In this document: piece after piece, positions 36,071-45,507 of the stretch
Position numbering within the stretch: position 1 is the first letter of the stretch
Layout of the letters: each line of letters opens with the position of its first letter
Assembly (NCBI GenBank): GCA_016938675.1
Contig: JAFGUF010000031.1
Coordinates: 264,478-328,477 of the forward strand
DNA length: 64,000 nucleotides
From: Clostridia bacterium
GTDB taxonomy: Bacteria > Bacillota > Clostridia > Christensenellales > UMGS416
Direction: 5' to 3'
Notes under the pieces: generated by a model
Seen by the model: the letters and a program-made list of their open reading frames with translations, nothing else
Databases searched by the model: none
What the model was told of the DNA's origin: nothing
Program-made: the position numbers and the translations under genes

Positions 36071-37033
36071 TTAAATCTTAGGTAATTTTCTTTCCATCTT
36101 TCTGCTTTGACTTTTCTGCTCTGCTTCCAGCTCTGCGGCTTCATCTTCTTTTTTGAATGCTTTATTCATAATGGCAAAGGATATAACTGCAATTACCGTT
36201 GTAGTGGTCCAGTAGAGTGCATATGCAGCACTTGTTGTTGTACATATTACCAGAGACATTACAGGCATCATGTATTGGAACATTTTGGAGTTCATCTGCG
36301 GCATCGGTGAATCATTGGCTCCCTGCTTTTGCGGCTGCTGCTGAGGAGTCTGGGCCATGGTGAACTTAGACTGCAAGAATGACATTACTGTGGCAAGCAC
36401 AGGAAGAATGAACAAGCCGTTGCTTATTCCCTGCTCTGCGTAGTAATTAATGGATGCTGCCATATTAAGATTATATGTTGATTGTGCCAGATTAAAGCCA
36501 TCCAATTTGCTGTATGCCATTACCTGCTGCCATGTGGGGATAAGGCTGGAGTTTATCTGGGATATGCCTATATTGAATGTATCCGCCTGCCAAAGGTTTT
36601 TAACCCAAAGGAAACTTTCGAAAGTATCGGTTGGCAATATGTAGTTGAATCCATTTGAATAAACAGTTTCAAACATTGATTTTATCTGATCTAATGCTAT
36701 GCTGCGCTGCGCGCCAAAGAAAGCGAACAGGACAACCATCTGTATTATCATAGGAAGGCATCCGGCAAGAGGGTGGTAGCCGGCAGCTTTATATAGTTCC
36801 TGTGTTTTTCTTTGCTGGGCTGCCTGGTCGTTCGCGTATTTTTTTTGAATTTCTTGAAGCTGTGGCTGAAGCCTCTGTTGTATTCTCATGCCCTTCCTCT
36901 GCTTGATATCAAGCGGAAGTACGACAAGTCTCATAAGAACAGTGACTATGATTATCGCCCAGCCGTAGCTGCCGACAAAACTATATACCAGTTCAAGAGC
37001 CCACTTGAAGAAGTCGGCTATAAAATTATTCAT
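36071..37033 (-). CDS. yidC: membrane protein insertase YidC/SpoIIIJ
   Basis: A 320-residue insertase with five hydrophobic helices. The first conserved region has MRLVVLPLDIKQRKGMRIQQRLQ, with the Arg of the hydrophilic groove (VLMRLVVLPL), and the coiled cytosolic loop follows. The C-terminal tail is basic (QSRKMERKLPKI). Unlike many Gram-positive homologues it has no lipobox Cys at the N-terminus. It inserts proteins into the membrane with or without Sec. The order rnpA-yidD-yidC-jag is as usual. Confidence 0.94.
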   Translation of the reverse strand: MNNFIADFFKWALELVYSFVGSYGWAIIIVTVLMRLVVLPLDIKQRKGMRIQQRLQPQLQEIQKKYANDQAAQQRKTQELYKAAGYHPLAGCLPMIIQMVVLFAFFGAQRSIALDQIKSMFETVYSNGFNYILPTDTFESFLWVKNLWQADTFNIGISQINSSLIPTWQQVMAYSKLDGFNLAQSTYNLNMAASINYYAEQGISNGLFILPVLATVMSFLQSKFTMAQTPQQQPQKQGANDSPMPQMNSKMFQYMMPVMSLVICTTTSAAYALYWTTTTVIAVISFAIMNKAFKKEDEAAELEAEQKSQSRKMERKLPKI

Positions 37034-37062
37034 TAAAATGGTAGGGTCCTCCTTTTTCTTGT

Positions 37063-37272
37063 TCAGGGCACAGGGTCATATCCGCCTGGGTGGAAAGGAT
37101 GGCATTTCAAGATGCGCCTTACCGCCAGATAGCTGCCCTTTAGTGCTCCGTGTTTTTCGATGGCCTGCATTGCGTATGAAGAACATGTGGGATAGAACCG
37201 GCACCTTGGAGGAAAAAGAGGGGAGATGGCGCGGCGATAAAATTTTATCAATACCAGCAGAACTGTCTTCAT
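37063..37272 (-). CDS. yidD: membrane protein insertion efficiency factor
   Basis: A 69-residue YidD. It has the typical [27 protein letters not shown] core, with conserved Cys, and [24 protein letters not shown] at the end. It lies five bases after rnpA and 29 before yidC. A small membrane-associated helper of protein insertion. Confidence 0.94.
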   Translation of the reverse strand: MKTVLLVLIKFYRRAISPLFPPRCRFYPTCSSYAMQAIEKHGALKGSYLAVRRILKCHPFHPGGYDPVP

Positions 37273-37277
37273 ATTAA

Positions 37278-37634
37278 TTATTGTCCTTTGGAATTCGCAT
37301 CAACATGTTTTAATTTGCTTATTAAATAGCTAATATCTTCTGAAATTTCACTAAAGGCAGCTGTAGAGCTTTTTACTCTCGCGTTGAATATCATTTTATA
37401 CCCGCGGGGTATTTCATCTATTTTGCTGCGGACACATTCTCGCATCACTCTTTTTATGTGGTTTCTTGATACTGCATTTCCCACCTTTTTGCTGGCGGAA
37501 AATCCGATTAACAATTCATCATTTCTGATCTTGATGTAATTTATCGCTACTCTTGGAGCCGGTACAGATTTGCCCCGCCTGTATATATAGGCAAAATCTT
37601 TGCGTTTTTTCAGTCTGTATTCGGCTTTTAGCAT
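37278..37634 (-). CDS. rnpA: ribonuclease P protein component
   Basis: A 118-residue protein that joins the RNase P RNA to mature tRNA 5' ends. Signatures: [18 protein letters not shown] near the start, [21 protein letters not shown] in the middle. The usual RNR triplet reads RNH here, a small but uncommon change. It lies between rpmH and yidD. A hairpin in the gap to rpmH may lower its expression relative to L34. Confidence 0.93.
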   Translation of the reverse strand: MLKAEYRLKKRKDFAYIYRRGKSVPAPRVAINYIKIRNDELLIGFSASKKVGNAVSRNHIKRVMRECVRSKIDEIPRGYKMIFNARVKSSTAAFSEISEDISYLISKLKHVDANSKGQ

Positions 37635-37696
37635 GGCAATCCTACTTTACGATGAATGTTTTCTACTATTATTAAGCTTGAGGAAAATATAATACA

Positions 37697-37728
37697 GAGC
37701 ATTTACCGCATGTATACAATAAATGCTC
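37697..37728 (-). terminator. hairpin between rpmH and rnpA (attenuator candidate)
   Basis: Perfect 9-bp stem GAGCATTTA / TAAATGCTC with a 14-base loop. On the minus strand it is followed by TGTATTATATTTT, a weak terminator that could reduce readthrough from rpmH. Confidence 0.55.
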
Positions 37729-37751
37729 GCGACTATATAAATCTGAATTAA

Positions 37752-37886
37752 CTATGCTGATAGTTGTTTGCGGCCCTTTGCGCGGCGGCGAGATAAAACA
37801 TTGCGGCCTGATTTTGTCTTCATGCGTTTGCGGAAGCCGTGCACTTTGCTGCGCTGTCTTGTTTTCGGTTGATACGTTCTTTTCAT
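37752..37886 (-). CDS. rpmH: 50S ribosomal protein L34
   Basis: A 44-residue L34, [14 protein letters not shown] through to [10 protein letters not shown], matching the family throughout. The reading frame is open further upstream, but this ATG has AAGGAG and gives the standard length. It is the first gene of the rpmH-rnpA-yidD-yidC-jag operon, behind a consensus promoter. Confidence 0.97.
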   Translation of the reverse strand: MKRTYQPKTRQRSKVHGFRKRMKTKSGRNVLSRRRAKGRKQLSA

Positions 37887-38244
37887 AATATACTCCTTTT
37901 TATCCTGTGCATATATATAAAGGGACATATATGTCCATATGCTCTTTTCTAAAGGCACAATCACCCATTGTCCTATAAATACCTTAAATATTATACTTAA
38001 CTTATCAGCCTCTGTCAATGATTATTATGCCCTGAAAAGGCAGTTTATGACGGAAAACTGAACTCTGCCTTTAGCATTAATTAAATGGAATATCAAAAAA
38101 GACAGCTAAGTATGCGCCAATTTGTTAATTTTACTTGACATATTAGGGTATATATATAAAATATACTTAGAGATATTGTAAATATATCGTAATATTTACT
38201 GAAAATAAATACGATAACACTTCGAGAAACAGTGAGGTAAAATA
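37887..38244. other. divergent intergenic region upstream of rpmH; no oriC signs
   Basis: 358 bases without a gene. The rpmH leader holds the palindrome GGACATATATGTCC (37923-37936). TATAAT (37990-37995) and TTGACA (38013-38018), 17 apart on the minus strand, form its promoter. For the plus-strand gene at 38245, TTGACA (38135-38140) and TAAAAT (38157-38162) are 16 apart. In many Bacillota dnaA and oriC sit here; I found no dnaA and no match to TTATCCACA in this stretch. Confidence 0.7.
37990..38018 (-). promoter_or_regulatory. rpmH promoter
   Basis: TTGACA-17-TATAAT on the minus strand, a full match to the sigma-A consensus, giving a leader of about 95 bases. Confidence 0.85.
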
Positions 38245-39420
38245 ATGGCATCAGAATTTGATTTTCTACGAGGTAAATGGCCCAAACTGGCAGCAATTGC
38301 AGCGGACGCGAGCAGGCTGGCGGATATAATCCCTTCATCTGCTATGAAGTCTTTGGAGAAATTCACCAATTGGAGTGCGGACATTGCACTGGATATATAT
38401 GAAATACAGGTTCCTGGCGGAGCAACCCAGCTGGAAAAATTGGAGGCTCTCCAGGCATGCGGATATGTGCCTGTTGAAATACTGCAGAAATTCCACAATG
38501 TAAGGACTGCAGCCAGCAGGACAGTTAACGACATGAACAGTGCGACAGACCTTGCCAATGCCTGCCTATCAGACTGCCGTGAAATAGGCCAGTGGCTTTC
38601 AAGGGAATCAGACAAGAGCGGATTTGTGCCTACAAGACAGTTTACCCCTGAATATAGGGTTCCTATAAGCGGGATGGGCACCCAAAGGCAAGAGCCTGAT
38701 ATTATCCCGACGAATTACAGATTCAACAGGTTTATGCGCCAGTATGGTTCATATGTGGCACTGGTGGCGGTATTGATTGTGGCAGTCGGATTGATATATG
38801 GAATAACCAGGATTTTCAATAAGCAGACTGCAGAAGCGCAGGATCCATCTGTTGAGCTTTTCCAGACGCCGGAGGTTACATACACGCCTGCGCCGGTGGT
38901 CGTGGTTGAAGACCCGGAGGCTACACCAGAAGTAGTTGAGCCGGAATACGTACTAATCGATAACCTTCCTATTGCACAGGAATTCCAGATAGCTCATCTG
39001 AGCACAGGCCAATGGGATTTTTCAAAGCAAAGGCCTTTCCAGAATGCCAACCAGACGTATGACTCCGGCCTTGGCATGTTCCTGCCCAGCAAGTCTATAT
39101 CAGAAGAGTGGGGAAATGACTCAATGACATACAACCTAAACGGGTTGTTTGAGAAAATACAGTTTGATTTGTTTGTTGATACAGAGGGCGCATACGGCAT
39201 ATCATCAGAGTACGGGTTATATAAAATAGCAATATATGCAGACGGCGAGAAAATATACGATTCAGACAATATGTACTATGATGACATTGACGAAGTAACA
39301 AAGATACTTCCGGAGGGGACACTGCAGCTTAAGATAACGCTTATTCAGAAAAAGGGCTCTAAAGGAACGCTGGACGTAGTAATGGGTGACTTCTTCCTTT
39401 ATCCTTATGAGAACGACTAA
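38245..39420 (+). CDS. DUF4145-like / transmembrane / NPCBM-like protein, unknown
   Basis: A 391-residue protein of three parts. Residues 1-130 are helical and begin SEFDFLRGKWPKLAAIAADAS, a start like that of DUF4145-type domains found beside restriction and nucleic-acid enzymes. One transmembrane helix spans about 172-193 (YVALVAVLIVAVGLIYGI). A Pro/Glu/Thr linker leads to an extracytoplasmic beta domain (about 250-391). This resembles NPCBM carbohydrate-binding modules in its order (YDSGLGMF, YNLNG.FEKIQFDL, VDTEG, KIAIYADGEKIYDS, LKITLIQKKG). The pairing suggests inside-outside sensing; that is inference. GTGAGGT precedes the ATG. Confidence 0.65.
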   Translation: MASEFDFLRGKWPKLAAIAADASRLADIIPSSAMKSLEKFTNWSADIALDIYEIQVPGGATQLEKLEALQACGYVPVEILQKFHNVRTAASRTVNDMNSATDLANACLSDCREIGQWLSRESDKSGFVPTRQFTPEYRVPISGMGTQRQEPDIIPTNYRFNRFMRQYGSYVALVAVLIVAVGLIYGITRIFNKQTAEAQDPSVELFQTPEVTYTPAPVVVVEDPEATPEVVEPEYVLIDNLPIAQEFQIAHLSTGQWDFSKQRPFQNANQTYDSGLGMFLPSKSISEEWGNDSMTYNLNGLFEKIQFDLFVDTEGAYGISSEYGLYKIAIYADGEKIYDSDNMYYDDIDEVTKILPEGTLQLKITLIQKKGSKGTLDVVMGDFFLYPYEND

Positions 39421-39519
39421 TATTTTTAACTAGCAATTGATAATACAAGCAGAAGTTTTTCTTCTGCTTTATTTATTTTTGGTGATATAATTATATATAA
39501 AGAAAGTTAGGAGCTAAGC

Positions 39520-40632
39520 ATGATATATAAAAACTATGGTAAATCAGGCGACAAATTATCTGCGGTGGGATTTGGCGCTATGAGGTTTGATATAACCAAG
39601 AATGAAAAGGATAATATAGAGCTTGTCCATTATGCTGCGCAAAAGGGAATTAATTATTTTGATACGGCACCCGGATACTGCAGCGACCAAAGCGAGATAA
39701 TTCTTGGCAAGGCATTAAGCTTATTGCCCAGAGACAGCTATTATGTTTCAACCAAGTTTATGCCCACAAACGGCAGCTGCAAAAAGGACTTCATTGACGC
39801 TGTAAAAAAATCAATAGACCGGCTAAAGACGGATTACATTGACTATTATCATATATGGTGCCTGCGAAAAATGGATCATTATGAACTCGCCATGAAGGAA
39901 GGGATGCAGTACGATGCATTACTGGAGGCAAAGGAGCAGGGGCTGATAAGGCACATCGCATGCTCCTCACATCAGCCTGGAGGCGAGATAAAGCAGATAG
40001 CAGACGACGGAAAAGTGGAAGGCATACTGATGGGAATAAATATCCTTAATTCACACTACAGGTGGAGAGGCGTGGAGGCATGCGTTGAGGATAACCTAGG
40101 AATTGTTGCGATGAACCCGTTAAGCGGCGGAATAATACCGCAGAATGAGGACAAGCTGCAGTTCTTAGCAAGAGGCGGCGATACGCCCACCCAGGCAGCT
40201 CTAAGATTTTGCATATCCAGCCCGATTACTGTAACGCTCAATGGATTTTCAGAAAAAGCACATATTGATATAGCCTGTGATGTTGCAGACAGCTCAGTTC
40301 CCTATACAAAAAAGGATATGGAGGAAATATCAAAAAGCCTTGGAGAGAACATGAACAGCCTTTGTACTGGATGCGGATATTGCCTGGATGAGTGCCCGAA
40401 AAACATCAATATTCCCGGTTATATGCAGTTTTACAACCGAAAACTGATGTGGGGGGACAGTGATGACCAGCTGAAAGGCCGCCTTCAGGGCAATGAGTAT
40501 TCATGGGGCACACTGGTGAGCTCGCCGAGGTCAAGTGAATGCATCGAGTGCGGAATGTGCGAAAATGCCTGCACGCAGCATCTGGATATAATTGAAAGGC
40601 TGCGCTATATAACAAATAATATTGATACATAA
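39520..40632 (+). CDS. aldo/keto reductase with C-terminal 4Fe-4S domain
   Basis: A 370-residue protein. The first 280 residues form an aldo/keto reductase barrel: MIYKNYGKSGDKLSAVGFGAMRF, NYFDTAPGYCSDQSE (Asp and Tyr of the active site) and STKFMP with the catalytic Lys. The C-terminus has CTGCGYCLDECP and CIECGMCENACTQ, two ferredoxin-like clusters. Such enzymes are widespread in anaerobes as electron-transferring oxidoreductases; the substrate is unknown. It ends at a strong terminator shared with the aminotransferase gene. Confidence 0.87.
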   Translation: MIYKNYGKSGDKLSAVGFGAMRFDITKNEKDNIELVHYAAQKGINYFDTAPGYCSDQSEIILGKALSLLPRDSYYVSTKFMPTNGSCKKDFIDAVKKSIDRLKTDYIDYYHIWCLRKMDHYELAMKEGMQYDALLEAKEQGLIRHIACSSHQPGGEIKQIADDGKVEGILMGINILNSHYRWRGVEACVEDNLGIVAMNPLSGGIIPQNEDKLQFLARGGDTPTQAALRFCISSPITVTLNGFSEKAHIDIACDVADSSVPYTKKDMEEISKSLGENMNSLCTGCGYCLDECPKNINIPGYMQFYNRKLMWGDSDDQLKGRLQGNEYSWGTLVSSPRSSECIECGMCENACTQHLDIIERLRYITNNIDT

Positions 40633-40634
40633 AA

Positions 40635-40668
40635 AAAGCCGGCTGTTTAAATCAGCCGGCTTTGCTAT
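40635..40668. terminator. bidirectional terminator
   Basis: AAAGCCGGCTG-TTTAAAT-CAGCCGGCTTT, a perfect 11-bp stem between convergent genes. Confidence 0.88.
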
Positions 40669-40684
40669 TATCAAGTATCAAACC

Positions 40685-41848
40685 TTATAGCCCATATTCC
40701 TTGGCGAGTTCATAGAAAGCATCTTTGGAGTTTAATATGTTTTGGATATCTCCGCAGTATGCCAGGCGGAAATACCCCGGGCAGCCGAAGCCGGAGCCGG
40801 GAACCAGCAGTATATTGTGCTTTGCAGCAGCGGATGCAAATTCCACATCGTCTGCTATCGGGCACTTTGCAAATAGATAGAACGCGCCGTCTGGCTCGAT
40901 GCATTCGAACCCTGCGCCCCTTACTATCTTTAGCAGCGCGTCGCGCCTCTTTCTGTAGTGTTCCTTATTAGAGGGCAAATCCAGTGCATCAGCAACAGCC
41001 CTTTGGTAAAGGGATGGAGCATTTACAAAGCCTAGCGTTCTTGTTGCGAACACGCAGGCTGCTGCGACTAGGTCTGCGCTTTCCATATTCGGGCTGATAA
41101 CCAAATATCCTATTCTTCCGCCGGGAAGCGAAAGTGACTTCGAAAACGAATTAACAATAATTACATTATCGAATATATTTAAAAGGTTAGGTACTTCCAA
41201 ATCATAATTGAGCTGATTATACGGCTCATCGGATATTACGGCTACGGGGTTTTTGCGATCTTTTAATATTGCCGCGAGTTCCTTAAGGGCCTTTTCAGGA
41301 TAAATTACGCCCGTAGGATTATTGGGGGAATTTAATATGATTGCCTTTGTTTGATCTGTAAGAGCCGATTTTATATTATCTAAATCAAGCTGAAAAGTAT
41401 CCTTTTGAGTGTTTACTATTATGGGGACTCCGTCATAGTTTTTGATATAGAAAAGATAGTCCACGAAATAAGGCGAAAGTACTATTACTTCATCACCGGG
41501 GTCAAGCAGAGCCTTAAGAGCCACGTTAAGCCCGCCTGCAGCACCTACTGTCATGATTATATTATTGCTGCTTAATACTACATTGCTGCTTTTATTGTGA
41601 TGTTCAGCCACTTTTTCCCGCACATCTACATATCCTGCGTTCAGCATATATTTGTGGGCGTCCTTTTCAACGGCGTGCTTCACCATTGAATCAAGTATCT
41701 CATCGGGGGGCTGCAAAGAAGGGTTGCCCAGAGAAAAATCAAAAACGTTGTCCTCTCCGTAAATGCTCTTCAATCTGCTTCCTTCCTCGAACATTTTTCT
41801 TATGAGTGAAGACTTTGAAAGGTTCTTTTCTATTTGATTTGAAATCAT
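40685..41848 (-). CDS. PLP-dependent aminotransferase (class I, aspartate-type)
   Basis: A 387-residue fold-type I aminotransferase. The PLP lysine is in NSFSKSLSLPGGRIGY; NSPNNPTG binds the cofactor ring; SDEPYNQLNY and FRLAYCG complete the active site. Members transfer amino groups between aspartate or other amino acids and 2-oxo acids; the exact donor cannot be read from sequence alone. It is a single gene facing the aldo/keto reductase. Confidence 0.9.
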   Translation of the reverse strand: MISNQIEKNLSKSSLIRKMFEEGSRLKSIYGEDNVFDFSLGNPSLQPPDEILDSMVKHAVEKDAHKYMLNAGYVDVREKVAEHHNKSSNVVLSSNNIIMTVGAAGGLNVALKALLDPGDEVIVLSPYFVDYLFYIKNYDGVPIIVNTQKDTFQLDLDNIKSALTDQTKAIILNSPNNPTGVIYPEKALKELAAILKDRKNPVAVISDEPYNQLNYDLEVPNLLNIFDNVIIVNSFSKSLSLPGGRIGYLVISPNMESADLVAAACVFATRTLGFVNAPSLYQRAVADALDLPSNKEHYRKRRDALLKIVRGAGFECIEPDGAFYLFAKCPIADDVEFASAAAKHNILLVPGSGFGCPGYFRLAYCGDIQNILNSKDAFYELAKEYGL

Positions 41849-41983
41849 GTCTATTCCTCTCTATTTGTAATAATTTAATTATATATAAATGTAAAACAAG
41901 ATACAACATTTAAATAAATCTACTGTAAAAATAAAAAAAAATATGTTAGTATAATTATTAAGTGATATAGAGGGAGTTAGATT

Positions 41984-43375
41984 ATGCTGGTTAATGGCTT
42001 TACCAAGGGGAGCTCAATGTTTGATGTTACCCCGGTTGAAAATATGTTTATAACAGAATACATGATGAGAGCACCTGGGGACTATGTAAAGGTGTATCTT
42101 TTTTTGCTGAATATCTGCTATTATCCCCATGACGACTATACGACAGGCGACGTGGCAAAAGAGCTTGGAATGGATGAGGATGATGTAAAGAAAGCAATCA
42201 TATACTGGGCTCAGCTTTCGCTCATAGAGATTGAAAGCAGGAGGCCATTCAGCCTGAGAGTAAGAAATATAAAGCAGATGCTGCAAAATGACGCGCCGCA
42301 GAAGGTGAGCATGCACAGCAACCAGGAGCTAGTCATGCAGATTCAGCAGTCATTCGGCGGCAGAAGGTTGCTTAACGCCTTCGAAACCCAAAAGGTGCTA
42401 AACTGGGCTGATGTATTCAAATGGTCGCCGGAGATGATAGCGCTGGTTGTATCATGGTGTGTGGACAAAAAAGGCGCAAGGGTATCTGTATCCTACATTG
42501 ACAAAGTAATCAGCACGATGTATGAAAGGGAAGTGGACAGCTATGAAAAGGCGGAAAACTACCTTATGGAAAGCAGCGCGTGGGAAAGCGGAGCCACAAA
42601 GCTTTTGAAGGCATTCAATGAGGGCAGGGTGGCAACCGTCGATGAAATAAAGATGTATAAAAAATGGACTGACAGATATGAGATGGATGAGGCCGTAATA
42701 AAGGAAGCAAGGAAGCAGACCATCGGAATAAGTGGCAATAAATTTAAATATATGGACGGGATACTGACGAACTGGAACAAAAAAGGCATACGCACATATA
42801 CTCAGATACAGGAACACCTAGACAGCGCGGAAAGGCTGAAGGAGATAGCAAAGATTATATATGGCTCCTCCGTGTATGATGAAAAAGTGGAAAATGAATA
42901 TACTGAAATCAGGAAAATGGGATTTTCACATAAGGTTCTTCTGAGGGTAGCTATAGCGCTCAAGGGCGACGGGCTGAAGGCCATTGCAGATATGCATAAG
43001 GTGATAAATAAGTGGGCAGCAGACGGGGTGACAGATGACGATGCCATGATGGACAAGCTGGACAGCATTGCACAGAATGCTGTTGCTGCCAATGAGATGA
43101 TGGCCGCCGCAGGCGAGGCAAGAAGCGCGAATGTATTTGAGAAGAAGGCCTACGCCAGATGGATAGGAGAGGGCCGCAGCAATGAAGAGATACTTGACGC
43201 GGCGCGAAAGGCGGCTGGAGCTGAGAAGAAGATATCCTATATTAACGCAATATTAAGCTCAGCATCAGGGTCTGTAAAGGCTTCTGCAAAGAACAGGGCG
43301 GATATAGGCATAATCTCGCATGATTATACTGATAAAGATTATCAGGATATATTAAGCGCTATGGAAGAGATGTAG
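41984..43375 (+). CDS. DnaD/DnaB-domain primosome protein
   Basis: A 463-residue replication-initiation protein of the DnaB/DnaD type found in Bacillota. The N-terminus (about 1-100) is a winged helix. Then come DnaB_2 repeats; the second holds the YxxxIxxxW signature as YMDGILTNWNKKGI. A third partial unit (YARWIGEGRSNEEILDAARKAAG) lies near the end. It probably helps load the helicase on the origin or on stalled forks. The loader gene follows seven bases later. Confidence 0.88.
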   Translation: MLVNGFTKGSSMFDVTPVENMFITEYMMRAPGDYVKVYLFLLNICYYPHDDYTTGDVAKELGMDEDDVKKAIIYWAQLSLIEIESRRPFSLRVRNIKQMLQNDAPQKVSMHSNQELVMQIQQSFGGRRLLNAFETQKVLNWADVFKWSPEMIALVVSWCVDKKGARVSVSYIDKVISTMYEREVDSYEKAENYLMESSAWESGATKLLKAFNEGRVATVDEIKMYKKWTDRYEMDEAVIKEARKQTIGISGNKFKYMDGILTNWNKKGIRTYTQIQEHLDSAERLKEIAKIIYGSSVYDEKVENEYTEIRKMGFSHKVLLRVAIALKGDGLKAIADMHKVINKWAADGVTDDDAMMDKLDSIAQNAVAANEMMAAAGEARSANVFEKKAYARWIGEGRSNEEILDAARKAAGAEKKISYINAILSSASGSVKASAKNRADIGIISHDYTDKDYQDILSAMEEM

Positions 43376-43382
43376 GATATAA

Positions 43383-44336
43383 ATGAAGACAGAGATAAGG
43401 AATATACTTGAAGAATATACACTGCGCAGGCAAAGTGAAGAGCGTCGCATAAATGCGCTCTTAAATAAGCTGATGGATGAAAACCCTGATTTCAGAAAAG
43501 CAAGGCAGGAATATTCATCTGCCCGTGCCAAGGCCGCTATTAAGAGGCTCGAAGGCGGCAAAGAAAGCATTGCTAAGGCGAAGGATACATATAATAAAAG
43601 CCTTTTGGCAGCCTGCAAAAAAAGCTCAGTTGATGAAAAGGAACTTGAGGTAAAATACGTCTGCAAAAATTGCAAAGATACCGGATACACAGGCGACAAT
43701 GAGAAGTCTTTCTGTAAGTGTGTGGTAAACAGAATTACTGAAAAGTCTCTTTCGAGCAGGAATATTCAAAGCGGCTCCACCTTTGACAAATTTGATGAAA
43801 ACATATTTCCAGATGATGAGAAAACAGACAGCGAAGGAAGAACTCAAAGAGGGCACATACTCCATATAAAGGAGAGAGCCGTTAAGTGGTGCAGTGCATT
43901 TCCGGAGACAAACAGGCTGCAGACTATCTTTGCGGGAGCTACAGGAGTAGGCAAGAGCTTCATGGCAGGCTGCATAGCAAATGATATACTCAAAAAAGGC
44001 TACAGTGTAGTCAATACAACAGCAGGCGGCATAAATGACGCAATGTTGAAAATAATAAACGACAGGGATAGTTCCGTAATGGGGCTTTTCAAGTCATGCG
44101 ACCTTTTGGTTATAGATGATTTGGGAGTCGAGCCCATGATAAAGAATATAACAATTGAAACCCTTTACGATATAATAGAGTACAGGCTTTCGAATAAAAA
44201 GCACACAATCTTCTGCACCAACCTGAGCCTTCCGATGATAGAGGAGCGCTATGGTGCCAGGGTGTTTTCAAGGATTTCCTCTACAAAGAATACCGCGTTT
44301 ATGCAGGTGCAGGGCAAGGATATAAGAAGGCTGTAA
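43383..44336 (+). CDS. DnaI/DnaC-like helicase loader ATPase
   Basis: A 317-residue AAA+ protein. An N-terminal coiled region (1-85) is followed by a zinc-binding unit CKNCKDTG..FCKC (about 95-115). Next come Walker A GATGVGKSF (about 182-190), Walker B LLVIDDLG and sensor stretch HTIFCTNLS, ending with an Arg-finger-like SRISS. It is the expected partner of the DnaD-like protein upstream and loads the replicative helicase. It ends three bases before the convergent gene. Confidence 0.9.
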   Translation: MKTEIRNILEEYTLRRQSEERRINALLNKLMDENPDFRKARQEYSSARAKAAIKRLEGGKESIAKAKDTYNKSLLAACKKSSVDEKELEVKYVCKNCKDTGYTGDNEKSFCKCVVNRITEKSLSSRNIQSGSTFDKFDENIFPDDEKTDSEGRTQRGHILHIKERAVKWCSAFPETNRLQTIFAGATGVGKSFMAGCIANDILKKGYSVVNTTAGGINDAMLKIINDRDSSVMGLFKSCDLLVIDDLGVEPMIKNITIETLYDIIEYRLSNKKHTIFCTNLSLPMIEERYGARVFSRISSTKNTAFMQVQGKDIRRL

Positions 44337-44339
44337 TTT

Positions 44340-45413
44340 TTAAAGATCAGGCCTGAGCTTAGCGGGCTTTTTTTCTTTTCTCAAAAGTATGCTTAGCAAT
44401 ATAAAAATGAGTCCGATTGCTATAGCTATGCCAGAGACAATAAGCATAAAATCAATTACCGGCATTATAGCGAGGTTATTATAAAAATCAAAATTTGTAA
44501 TATCCGGCACGGATTCAGGTATATACCTGCTTGCGAAAAGCACCAATTTATTGAATGCCTGTTCGCTGGTCGAAATTATGAAAAGTGGGATTGCCGATAA
44601 CAAAGTAACAAGGCCGTTAATAAGGAACGGGATGCTTATCCTGTCCAGCCACATTATAAAAATCAAGCCCATACATGCAAGTATTCCGGCGAATATAAGA
44701 TTCGCTATAGATTTATAGTAGCCTAATATTCCGTAGTAGCTTTTTACTTTGGCTGTAATTTCTTCATCAGATAATTCCGGAGCTGCAATGCGCAGAATGG
44801 CAAGAGGGTCATTATTCAAGACTGTTTTATAATAGATTGAATTCGGAGCCGACATAGCCTGCTCTACAGAGTCCATATATTGCTGCTCAATATTCATTCC
44901 GGCTACAAGCTCTGCTATATCGTCTTCATTGTAGTTTGATATGCTGTCTCCTCTTTCTTTCAGCTGCTCATCAACAAGCGCCATCAGGAACTCTTCATCC
45001 TCCAGGAGTGCGACTGCGGAGGAGAATATGGAGCTTTTATAAGGTTCGAGATTGAGCACGGGTATCTGATTGTCCGGGACTTCTGCCAGAAGGTATTCCA
45101 TCCATCCTGCAAGGTACTGCGCAGTTATATTTGAAAAAACTGTCGGCTTTATTGAGTGTATGATGCTGGTTGTTATTTCGCCTTCCGCCCTTGCTGCCAT
45201 GTCATCAGGGTTTTCCATTGGAACATATTTATCAATTACATATGTATACATTTCAGAATAGATTCCTGAATATAATAAGTCATTTCCAACATATTCACTT
45301 GTTGCGACCACATTATTGATGGAATAGGCAAGCAACGCGAGAAATCCTGTTGCAAGCAGGAAGACAATAAGTACAGCCGTAAGGGCTATACGTAAAACAC
45401 GAAATATTATCAT
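44340..45413 (-). CDS. membrane protein with large extracytoplasmic domain, unknown
   Basis: A 357-residue protein starting at the ATG at 45413, with GAGAGGT upstream. One helix at about 5-30 is followed by about 190 residues outside the membrane. Three further helices then span about 225-245, 250-285 and 310-340, and a short basic tail ends the protein. The layout is helix-ectodomain-helices, rather like some permease or sensor accessory proteins. I do not recognise the family. Confidence 0.65.
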   Translation of the reverse strand: MIIFRVLRIALTAVLIVFLLATGFLALLAYSINNVVATSEYVGNDLLYSGIYSEMYTYVIDKYVPMENPDDMAARAEGEITTSIIHSIKPTVFSNITAQYLAGWMEYLLAEVPDNQIPVLNLEPYKSSIFSSAVALLEDEEFLMALVDEQLKERGDSISNYNEDDIAELVAGMNIEQQYMDSVEQAMSAPNSIYYKTVLNNDPLAILRIAAPELSDEEITAKVKSYYGILGYYKSIANLIFAGILACMGLIFIMWLDRISIPFLINGLVTLLSAIPLFIISTSEQAFNKLVLFASRYIPESVPDITNFDFYNNLAIMPVIDFMLIVSGIAIAIGLIFILLSILLRKEKKPAKLRPDL

Positions 45414-45507
45414 AATGCTACCTCTCATTACAATTATATATTAAAAATGGATAAAAATCTATATAATGATTTTTTTTTGGGCTCGCCATTGCGGCAATAA
45501 AATCAGA

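Noticed and set aside
38031..38076. Hairpin AAAGGCAG...CTGCCTTT in the rpmH upstream region as a terminator
   Set aside because: It lies upstream of both divergent promoters' genes with a long loop and an alternative CAGTTT/AAACTG stem; no gene ends there.
37887..38244. Candidate replication origin next to rpmH
   Set aside because: No dnaA in the window and no TTATCCACA-like boxes seen in this stretch; position alone is not enough.
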